A stretch of DNA of 8,109 nt from Woeseiaceae bacterium (lineage in GTDB: Bacteria; Pseudomonadota; Gammaproteobacteria; Steroidobacterales; Woeseiaceae): the NCBI GenBank assembly GCA_013138675.1, contig WTCH01000256.1, positions 1 to 8,109 of the forward strand. The letters are read 5' to 3'. The translations under genes were made by a program, and so were the position numbers. Each line of letters opens with the position of its first letter. Position 1 is the stretch's first letter. Positions 1 to 5,887 of the stretch are shown here, piece by piece. Below the pieces are notes generated by a model. It did not search any database. It had not been told where the DNA came from and was given only the letters and a program-made list of their open reading frames with translations.

Positions 1-7
1 GGTTCAC

Positions 8-36
8 GAAAATGCCCCGCCAGAGCGGTGGGGCAC
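8..36 (-). terminator. Intrinsic terminator of the small exported protein gene
   Basis: Read on the minus strand, a 9-bp stem (TGCCCCACC pairing with GGCGGGGCA, one G-U pair, 5-nt loop; plus-strand arms 13-21 and 27-35) is followed directly by TTTT. It lies about 20 nt past the stop codon of the leftward gene ending at 56. On the plus strand the stem is followed by CGACTC with no T-run, so it should act on leftward transcription only. Confidence 0.75.
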
Positions 37-55
37 GACTCTTAACGCGGCGTGT

Positions 56-430
56 CTACTCGGTGGGCAGGAGTCTGTACAGCTTGTTTTCGTCGCATTC
101 TATGACACCCTCAAACCCGCCTTCGACGGCCTTGCCTTCGTCCGTTTCGAGCGCTGCTTTTGCGGCAGCCCAGGTGGCAAGATCAGGGTAGGTGTCGACG
201 TACCGAAATTCGTCAGACTTGCCGACCAGCACGGTGGCGGCAACGCTGGTGATGTCTTCGCTGACATTGGCATGCATGAAGGCCAGCCATTTCGAGTTGA
301 TCGCCTGCGCATTGGCCATCGTCATGCCTTTCTCAAGTTCGCATTCGAAGACCTCGGACACCTTGTCTGCCCACGCTCCCGCTGAAAAGAGCGCTAAAGA
401 CGCGAATGCGCTCAGAAATAAATTCTTCAT
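56..430 (-). CDS. Small exported protein of unknown function (124 aa)
   Basis: I do not recognise a named family. The start at 430 is chosen over an open frame reaching back to 529 because it follows a good Shine-Dalgarno (GAGGAAA, 432-438 complement) and begins with a typical Sec signal peptide: MKN, a hydrophobic core (about residues 4-17), then SAGAWA before DKVSEVF, so cleavage is likely near residue 21 and the product is periplasmic or secreted. The mature part is about 103 residues, acidic, and has two cysteines, one near each end (FECELE and VIECDEN), which could form a disulfide. The middle has VAATVLVG and RYVDTYPDLATWAAAKAAL, a strand-then-helix look that might suit a small alpha+beta fold; that is inference. 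It is monocistronic: terminator directly downstream, and divergent from the nuclease cassette across an 88-nt gap. Confidence 0.8.
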   Translation of the reverse strand: MKNLFLSAFASLALFSAGAWADKVSEVFECELEKGMTMANAQAINSKWLAFMHANVSEDITSVAATVLVGKSDEFRYVDTYPDLATWAAAKAALETDEGKAVEGGFEGVIECDENKLYRLLPTE

Positions 431-450
431 GATTTTCCTCATTTTGTTGG

Positions 451-477
451 ATTGTAGTCTTTGACGTGCCTGTTCAG
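451..477 (-). promoter_or_regulatory. Candidate promoter of the small exported protein gene
   Basis: On the minus strand a TACAAT -10-like hexamer (5 of 6 to consensus; 456-451) lies 15 nt after CTGAAC (477-472; 3 of 6 to TTGACA). It would start transcription near 444, leaving a short leader that contains the GAGGAAA ribosome site. The -35 is weak and the spacer short, so this is tentative. Confidence 0.3.
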
Positions 478-483
478 TATAGA
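455..483 (+). promoter_or_regulatory. Weak candidate promoter of the nuclease/radical SAM cassette
   Basis: TATAGA (478-483) is a 4-of-6 match to the -10 consensus, with TAGTCT (455-460, 3 of 6) 17 nt upstream. A better -35 hexamer, TTGACG (461-466), is only 11 nt from it and therefore does not fit. The candidate overlaps the divergent promoter candidate on the other strand, so the two units could compete. Low confidence. Confidence 0.22.
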
Positions 484-494
484 CCGGAACGGTC
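482..494. repeat. 13-bp palindrome in the divergent promoter region
   Basis: GACCG-GAA-CGGTC: perfect 5-bp arms around a 3-bp centre. It sits just after the candidate -10 (478-483) and 24 nt before the ATG at 519, where a repressor operator or a small leader hairpin would lie. A 5-bp arm can occur by chance; no regulator gene is visible in the window. Confidence 0.35.
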
Positions 495-518
495 CGACGG
501 CGATTGGCGTCGTGTACT

Positions 519-1991
519 ATGAATTCCATGGCATTGCGGACTCCCTACCTCTCCAAATCCCGCCTCATCTCGGCCTGGCAGTGCCCGAAAAAGCTGCACC
601 TGGAGAAGCATCACTCAGATCTCGCGGTTATCACGCCGCAAATGGAATCGGCGTTCGCTGGCGGTCACCAGGTCGGGGATGTTGCGAAGGAACTCTACGG
701 CACGGCCGACTCGGTGGAAGTTGCTTTCAATTTCAAGACGATGGTGGCCGAGACACAGCAGCTCATTGAAGGCGGCGCCGATTTCCCGATCTTCGAGGCA
801 ACGTTTCGTTACGAGAACGTTCTGGTTCGGGTCGATGTGATGATTCCCGATGGGGACGGTTGGCGAGTGATCGAGGTGAAGGCCTCCACCTCGGTCAAGG
901 ACTACCACGTCCTCGATTGTGCGATTCAGGACTGGGTGCTGCGGAATTCGGGCATCAACGTGACGTCCATATCGCTCGCCCACATCAACAACCAGTTCGT
1001 GTATGCCGGCGACGGGAACTACGACGGACTTCTGCTGGAAAACGACCTCACCGAGGAAGTTCGTACCCTCGAACCGAGCGTTGTCGACCTGGTCGCAAAG
1101 GCGCGCGATGCCGTTACTGGCCCGATGCCAGACATTCAGGTCGGTACCCACTGCAACAAACCGTACGACTGCCAGTTTCAGTCACATTGCTGGCCGTCGG
1201 ATACCAAGTACCCGGTCACGGGATTGGGTGGTAGCAAGGCGAAGCTCGGTGAGTACGTGGCACTCGGTTGCCGCGACATACTCGATGTTGATGAGAACAG
1301 CATTACGGCCGCCACCCAGCAACGAATCTACCGGGTGACGTGCAAGGGCGAGCCCGAAATTCTCGATGGCGCACGGGAGGCACTCGAGGCCTTGCCGTAT
1401 CCGCGCTACTACCTGGATTTCGAGACGATCGGGCCTGGTGTGCCCATCTGGTCAGGGACCCGACCGTACGCGGCCATCCCGGTGCAGTGGTCCTGTCATA
1501 GTGAACAAGAGGGAGGAGCGCTGCACCATGAGGAGTTCCTGGACCTTTCTGGCGATCCGCCCATGCGAGCGCTGGCCGAGAAGATGATCGCCTGCCTGGG
1601 CGACTCAGGGCCTGTGCTGATGTACACGAGCTATGAGAAGGGCGTGATAGAGGGGCTGATCGATAGGTTCCCGGATCTGACAGAGCCTCTACAAGGAATA
1701 GTCAACAGACTCTGGGACTTACACCCGGTAGTTAAAGAAAACTACTACCACCCGGACATGCTCGGATCGTGGTCCATCAAGGCGGTTTTGCCGACGATCA
1801 ACCCGGAAATGGACTATTCGAAGCTCGAAGGCATTGCTGAGGGTATGGGGGCGTCCGACGGCTTTATCGAAGCCATCAACCCCGATACCGACATGGTCCG
1901 CAAGCTGGAGCTCGAAGAGCAGCTACTGCGTTACTGCAAGTTTGATACCGAAGCGATGGTGGAGATCGTGAGGTTTTTGAGGAATTCATGA
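519..1991 (+). CDS. DUF2779 protein: Fe-S PD-(D/E)XK nuclease fused to DEDD exonuclease-like domain (490 aa)
   Basis: Numbering is from the ATG at 519. The N-terminal half has the marks of a Cas4/RecB/AddB-type nuclease: E93, D106 (VRVDV), E119-V-K121 (IEVKAST) and Q137 (AIQDW). Its cysteines fit an iron-sulfur staple: C22 (AWQCPKKL) near the start plus C212-x5-C218-x5-C224 after the nuclease core. The C-terminal third is the DUF2779 RNase H-like fold of DEDD type: D300 and E302 in YLDFET, YTSYEKGV as the likely second motif, GSWSIKAVLP, and Y472-x3-D476 (YCKFD) as ExoIII. The layout resembles TM0106-type RecB-like nucleases. All catalytic positions look intact, so a DNA- or RNA-cleaving cytoplasmic enzyme is likely; substrate and pathway are unknown. 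No clear ribosome site decides the start: ATG 519, ATG 528 and TTG 504 are all possible. It is the first gene of a three-gene cassette, and its TGA overlaps the next ATG. Confidence 0.9.
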   Translation: MNSMALRTPYLSKSRLISAWQCPKKLHLEKHHSDLAVITPQMESAFAGGHQVGDVAKELYGTADSVEVAFNFKTMVAETQQLIEGGADFPIFEATFRYENVLVRVDVMIPDGDGWRVIEVKASTSVKDYHVLDCAIQDWVLRNSGINVTSISLAHINNQFVYAGDGNYDGLLLENDLTEEVRTLEPSVVDLVAKARDAVTGPMPDIQVGTHCNKPYDCQFQSHCWPSDTKYPVTGLGGSKAKLGEYVALGCRDILDVDENSITAATQQRIYRVTCKGEPEILDGAREALEALPYPRYYLDFETIGPGVPIWSGTRPYAAIPVQWSCHSEQEGGALHHEEFLDLSGDPPMRALAEKMIACLGDSGPVLMYTSYEKGVIEGLIDRFPDLTEPLQGIVNRLWDLHPVVKENYYHPDMLGSWSIKAVLPTINPEMDYSKLEGIAEGMGASDGFIEAINPDTDMVRKLELEEQLLRYCKFDTEAMVEIVRFLRNS

Positions 1992-2902
1992 GCGCGAAAA
2001 AGACCCCATCAAAACCGCTGTCCGGGCTGCACCTGTTGCTGACCTATGAGTGCAACTACGATTGCGACCATTGCTTTGTGTGGGGCGGGCCGACGCAAAC
2101 GGGCACGATGACGATCGACACCGTCGAGCACATCCTTGCCCAGGCTAAGGAGCTGGGCAGCATCGAATGGATCTACTTTGAGGGCGGTGAAGCGTTTCTG
2201 TATTTCGAGATAATGATCGCCGGTATTCGTCTGGCGAAAGAGTCCGGGTTTAAAGTCGGTATCGTCAGCAATTCGTACTGGGCGACGACAGATGCCGCTG
2301 CACTGGAGTGGCTAAAGCCGCTTGCGGGATTGGTCGACGATCTTTCCATCAGCAGTGATGACTATCACGGCAGCCATGAAGGTGTGAACTACCCAGAGAT
2401 CGCGCGTCGGGCTGCGCAGCAACTCGACATCCCGGTTGACTTCATTAGTGTCGCCGAACCCGAGGCCCTTAATGCAAAGGGCGCGACCGGTCAAATTCCA
2501 GCCGGCGAATCGGCCGTCGTGTTTCGGGGCCGTGCAGCAGACCTGCTCGCATCACGTGTCGAAACCAGACCATGGGAGCAATTCGATACATGCCCATGGG
2601 AGGACTTGCGGGAACCGGAACGCGTCCACGTGGATCCTTTTGGCAACCTGCACATCTGCCAGGGCATTTCGATCGGCAATATGCTCAAGCGCCCGCTCAC
2701 CGAAATCATCTGCGACTACGATGCCGACGCGCATCCAATCGTCGGGCCGTTACTTGCCGGCGGGCCGGCAGAGATCGTTCGTCGTTATGGCCTTTCTCAT
2801 GAGGATGGCTACGCCGATCACTGCCACCTCTGCTACAAGGCGCGCTGTGCACTACGGGAGCGCTTTCCGGACGAACTGACGCCGGATCAGATGTACGGTT
2901 GA
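1988..2902 (+). CDS. Radical SAM protein with cysteine-rich C-terminal region (304 aa)
   Basis: The radical SAM signature C22-x3-C26-x2-C29 (TYECNYDCDHCF) binds the catalytic 4Fe-4S cluster and S-adenosylmethionine. FEGGEAFLY (65-72) is the SAM-amine motif, here GGEA rather than the usual GGEP. The core barrel runs to about residue 180. The C-terminal part carries C202 (TCPW), C224 (LHICQG, after the strand VHVDPFGN), C242, and C279-x2-C282-x4-C287. That arrangement recalls SPASM/twitch auxiliary Fe-S domains found in peptide- and protein-modifying members, but it does not match the standard SPASM spacing closely enough for me to name a subfamily. Substrate unknown. The start overlaps the nuclease stop by 4 nt (ATGA) and has GAGGA 4 nt upstream inside the previous gene, so translation is probably coupled. 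Part of the three-gene rightward cassette. Confidence 0.92.
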   Translation: MSAKKTPSKPLSGLHLLLTYECNYDCDHCFVWGGPTQTGTMTIDTVEHILAQAKELGSIEWIYFEGGEAFLYFEIMIAGIRLAKESGFKVGIVSNSYWATTDAAALEWLKPLAGLVDDLSISSDDYHGSHEGVNYPEIARRAAQQLDIPVDFISVAEPEALNAKGATGQIPAGESAVVFRGRAADLLASRVETRPWEQFDTCPWEDLREPERVHVDPFGNLHICQGISIGNMLKRPLTEIICDYDADAHPIVGPLLAGGPAEIVRRYGLSHEDGYADHCHLCYKARCALRERFPDELTPDQMYG

Positions 2903-2905
2903 AGC

Positions 2906-3625
2906 ATGAATAGCATGGCACAGGGCAAAAGTGAGTACTTGCGAGCCCTGCCGCTTTGGGCGGCGGTGGTCCCTCTCGTCACTATTAATGTTTGCTACGT
3001 GCTCGGGGTCTCTCTGGATCATTTGCCGTCATGCATCCCGTATCTCTCCGGCTGCACCAGCGTCAGTTCCACCGGGCGTATCGCTCCTGAAAGCCTGGTA
3101 TCCAAAGCGGGGTTGCTGTCGTCGGCCGTTGTTTTGGCGTTTCTGTGGCTTCGATGTGCCACGTTTCTGCAACTTGGCGGCCAGACCCCGTCGCGGCTCA
3201 CCGCGTTGCGAGTATTGGGTTTTCTGGCCGCGTTGTTCCTTGCACTCTACTCGGTGACATTGGGTCTGAGGGAGGAGGAGTATCGAATCCTGCGCCGCAT
3301 CGGCATCGACGGCTTTGCGTTAAGCAGTTTGCTTGCCCAGGTCCTGTTTATCGTCCTGTACCGACCGATGCGGATCGATGCGACGCAAAATCTCACACGA
3401 TGGCTTATCGCTCTTTGCATTGCGTTGCCGTTGCTCGGTATCGCGGCGGAAGTGGCGAAGTGGCTGGGCGTGCCAAGGCGTGCGGCCAATAACACCGTTG
3501 CGTGGAATGCGTTTGTTGTGACCAGCGCCTACTATGCCGTCTTAGGCCGTATCTGGTGGCATCACGGATTTGCCAGGGAGTTCCGCATCACGTCGTCGGG
3601 TCGCGCCACGTCGCCGCGTGAGTAG
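2906..3625 (+). CDS. Six-helix membrane protein, Frag1/DRAM/Sfk1-like (239 aa)
   Basis: Six hydrophobic stretches are visible at about residues 14-36, 64-87, 100-120, 134-153, 165-186 and 197-217, with a basic C-terminal tail. Between helices 1 and 2 lies SCIPYLSGC (42-50), then STGRIAPES (55-63). This resembles the conserved loop (PYIS...PE) of the eukaryotic Frag1/DRAM/Sfk1 family, and the six-helix topology agrees; the assignment rests on this resemblance alone. Two cysteines in the loop (C43, C50) could pair if it faces the periplasm. The gene starts 3 nt after the radical SAM stop, with only a weak ribosome site, so it probably depends on coupling; ATG 2915 is an alternative start. The last 64 nt overlap the 3' end of the opposing DUF6351 gene. 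Its role beside the nuclease and radical SAM enzyme is unknown. Confidence 0.82.
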   Translation: MNSMAQGKSEYLRALPLWAAVVPLVTINVCYVLGVSLDHLPSCIPYLSGCTSVSSTGRIAPESLVSKAGLLSSAVVLAFLWLRCATFLQLGGQTPSRLTALRVLGFLAALFLALYSVTLGLREEEYRILRRIGIDGFALSSLLAQVLFIVLYRPMRIDATQNLTRWLIALCIALPLLGIAAEVAKWLGVPRRAANNTVAWNAFVVTSAYYAVLGRIWWHHGFAREFRITSSGRATSPRE

Positions 3626-5811
3626 TCGCATACGCCCGACGGAAACACCCGTTGCAGTTCGTCACGATGCGCCGTGACGTCCACAGGTGCGTACAGGCCG
3701 CCAGAAATGGACGCATCGATTGATTGCAGATAGCACTTGAAGATGTCGCCGGCGAAGTCGTCGCCGGCCACAAGCCGCGGATTGCTGTAGATGGGATAGT
3801 GTTGCATGCACGCGCCGTCATCCTTGCCGTTCCAGGCGCCATTCCACACGGTACTGCCGCTCGCAAGGAGTTTGCCCGTATCGTCGTAGCATCGATCGGT
3901 CGCATCGCTCGGCCGTGCGTCGGCAATAGTGAGGTTCTGGTCGGCACGCATGTTCTCGAGCCAGCGCTCGAGCAAATGAAGCGCATCGTCCAGCGGCGAA
4001 TACGGCAGTTGAGCAAACCAGATGAGTTGCGTGTCTGCATGGCCCTGGCCACGCAGCATCCGCAAGCGCGTGGAAAACGACTCCAGGCTGTGGTGCATGT
4101 CCAGCTCAGGTTCAAGATAGTGCCGATAATCGATGACCGGCATGGACAACTCACCCAGGAATACATTGCCGGATCGATAGGCCGCCGCCATGGCGTCGAT
4201 ATCGCCTTCACTGCGCGGCGCCGGAAGGTCCGTTGACGCAGTGGCCGTCATGTTGTGATGGCTCCAGACCGAGATGTCTGCAAGGTCAGACTTGGCACCC
4301 CCGGAATTCCAGTAGCGTTCCCGCGTCATATCGACAGCCGGCCTCCAGCCGCCGATCTTGTCATTCAGATCCAGGAATTCCGCGATCGTAATTTGTCGTC
4401 GCTTGAGCGCTGCCAGTCCGTACTGTACCCCGACGTTGTCAAAGGTCCGCCGGGCCAGGCCATTTTCGTCAGTGCCATAAACGCGCTTTTGATTGTCCCA
4501 GTAGGTGAACGGCACCTGTTCCTCAACGCTGGGCGCGAACAGTGACGCGAAGTAGGTGTAGCGTGGATTTGCGACATGCGGTGTCAGGTTACGCCAGCTC
4601 CGCGTGCATTCCGTTTGACCATTCGACCAGCTGGGCCATTGCCCCAGCGAAAGCGCCTGCAGTGCACGAACTTTCTCGAACGGGTTGGGAAGATCATCGC
4701 GGGCATTAAACCCCTCGATCCAGGATCGCTGCGACCATTTTTGCCACTTTTCGTTGTCGGCATCGACGACATCGAAGTAGTACTCCAGCAATTCGCAGTC
4801 CATAACCCGGGTTATCTGCGTCACCGTGTCCGGGTATGAGTACATGGCGATACCGCCATCCAATAACCCGGGCCGGTTTTGGCCGATCAGGTACTGTTGA
4901 ATGGCGCCACCGGACCCGCCCAGGCCGATCGTGTAAATCGGCTCGCCGTAGCGGGCCGTGAAGTGGCGTTTCACGCGCGCCATCGTGTCTTCAGCCAGTT
5001 CGATGTCGTAACTCGTGGACGTCTGATTCGCCGTCGAATGCACAACGGCGTAGCCCTGCTGCAGTTCGACACTGCGGCGTCTGGGAATATAGTTTGGGTT
5101 AATGCGGCCCTGTCGCCGGCCAATGCCGACGCCGCCGCGTAGCTGGTAGAGCAGTTTTCGATTCCAGTAGCTGAGGTCTGGAGTCTCGGGCGTGTCGTTG
5201 GGTCCTCGCAGGAGCACGATGATGTAGATGTGGCGATTGATTGTGCCAACCTCCAGTCGGACCACAAACGGTACCGTCTGGCCATCGATCGTTATCGCCT
5301 CCACATCGTCTGCCTGTTCCTCAAACGGCAGAAACTTTCCGGACTCGCGACTTCGGTAGTAATACAACACGCGCGTGTTGATGCTGCAGTCTTTGCTATA
5401 ACCAACTAGCTCTCCGTTCTTGTTGCCTTCCGCATCGAGGTCATAAACGGCGGTGCCAATCTTGTCCTGGTTATCGACCAGCGGTTGCCCGAGCTTGGAA
5501 CGCTCACTGCGACACGCGAACGGATAGTCGAGGCTGTCGGCATAGGTCGGCGTCACAGGTCCTGGCTGACCGATTGGGATGGGGTACGTGTAAGGGTCAG
5601 AAGGTCGGTCTTTTCTTGATGGGTGCAAACCGTCATAGGGGCTTGCGGCGGCGAGGGGATCATAGCCCGGCGGCAGCCCCACAACCTGCGGCTGGCCGGC
5701 ATAGCGGTCGGAGGTTATGCCACTGAGGAACTGGAAGCCGATTACGACCGCCACCAGCAGCAGCGCAAGAATCGACACTCCGATGAGTCTTTTGCGTCGC
5801 GCGGTCATCAT
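3562..5811 (-). CDS. DUF6351 family membrane-anchored alpha/beta-hydrolase-like protein (749 aa)
   Basis: I recognise the DUF6351 family from its overall sequence; members resemble esterase-type alpha/beta hydrolases but no reaction is established. The N-terminus has basic residues followed by a single hydrophobic helix (about 9-30) and no obvious signal-peptidase site, so it is probably an inner-membrane anchor with a periplasmic body. GLGGSGGAIQQ (296-306) is a nucleophile elbow with S300 the likely catalytic serine. The region VIDYRHY...ELDMHHS (559-575) offers D561 and H573/H574 as candidate acid and base; that is inference. Eight cysteines (100, 142, 339, 402, 641, 668, 693, 728) all lie in the exported part, which fits up to four disulfides. 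The start may be the ATG at 5811 or 5808; neither has a clear ribosome site. It lies 76 nt downstream of the deiodinase-like gene, with its own candidate promoter in between. Confidence 0.88.
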   Translation of the reverse strand: MMTARRKRLIGVSILALLLVAVVIGFQFLSGITSDRYAGQPQVVGLPPGYDPLAAASPYDGLHPSRKDRPSDPYTYPIPIGQPGPVTPTYADSLDYPFACRSERSKLGQPLVDNQDKIGTAVYDLDAEGNKNGELVGYSKDCSINTRVLYYYRSRESGKFLPFEEQADDVEAITIDGQTVPFVVRLEVGTINRHIYIIVLLRGPNDTPETPDLSYWNRKLLYQLRGGVGIGRRQGRINPNYIPRRRSVELQQGYAVVHSTANQTSTSYDIELAEDTMARVKRHFTARYGEPIYTIGLGGSGGAIQQYLIGQNRPGLLDGGIAMYSYPDTVTQITRVMDCELLEYYFDVVDADNEKWQKWSQRSWIEGFNARDDLPNPFEKVRALQALSLGQWPSWSNGQTECTRSWRNLTPHVANPRYTYFASLFAPSVEEQVPFTYWDNQKRVYGTDENGLARRTFDNVGVQYGLAALKRRQITIAEFLDLNDKIGGWRPAVDMTRERYWNSGGAKSDLADISVWSHHNMTATASTDLPAPRSEGDIDAMAAAYRSGNVFLGELSMPVIDYRHYLEPELDMHHSLESFSTRLRMLRGQGHADTQLIWFAQLPYSPLDDALHLLERWLENMRADQNLTIADARPSDATDRCYDDTGKLLASGSTVWNGAWNGKDDGACMQHYPIYSNPRLVAGDDFAGDIFKCYLQSIDASISGGLYAPVDVTAHRDELQRVFPSGVCDYSRGDVARPDDVMRNSLANP

Positions 5812-5857
5812 GAAACCATAAATCTACTGAACGGTTATTAGTACCCGTAGATGCTGC

Positions 5858-5863
5858 ATTATA
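5858..5863 (-). promoter_or_regulatory. Candidate -10 element for the DUF6351 gene
   Basis: A perfect TATAAT (read on the minus strand, in GGGGATATAATGC) lies in the 76-nt gap upstream of the DUF6351 start. It would begin transcription near 5851 with a leader of about 40 nt. The best -35 match, TTGACT (5891-5886), is 22 nt away, which is too far for a standard sigma-70 promoter, and the hexamer at the right distance (TACGAT) is poor. An activator or a variant promoter is possible. Confidence 0.42.
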
Positions 5864-5887
5864 TCCCCATCGCTGCACCCATCGTAG

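Noticed and set aside
431..529. N-terminal extension of the small exported protein to 529
   Set aside because: It would hide the signal peptide inside the protein, overlap the divergent gene start and bypass the good GAGGAAA ribosome site before 430.
615..1151. 178-aa minus-strand open frame inside the nuclease gene
   Set aside because: It lies opposite conserved PD-(D/E)XK motifs and has no recognisable domain; it is an antisense shadow in GC-rich DNA.
519..1991. Cas4 of a CRISPR-Cas locus
   Set aside because: The Cas4-like domain is real, but it is fused to a DEDD domain, and no other cas gene or repeat array is present in the window.
3660..3679. 7-bp hairpin (CGTCACG / CGTGACG) after the Frag1-like stop, as a terminator
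   Set aside because: No T-run follows on either strand and it lies within the DUF6351 coding sequence.
3724..4236. 170-aa plus-strand open frame inside the DUF6351 gene
   Set aside because: It lies opposite a clear family protein and shows no signal or motif of its own.
5808..5819. Three-codon leader frame (ATG GTT TCA TGA) overlapping the DUF6351 start
   Set aside because: Too short and without a ribosome site; it can easily occur by chance in this AT-richer leader.
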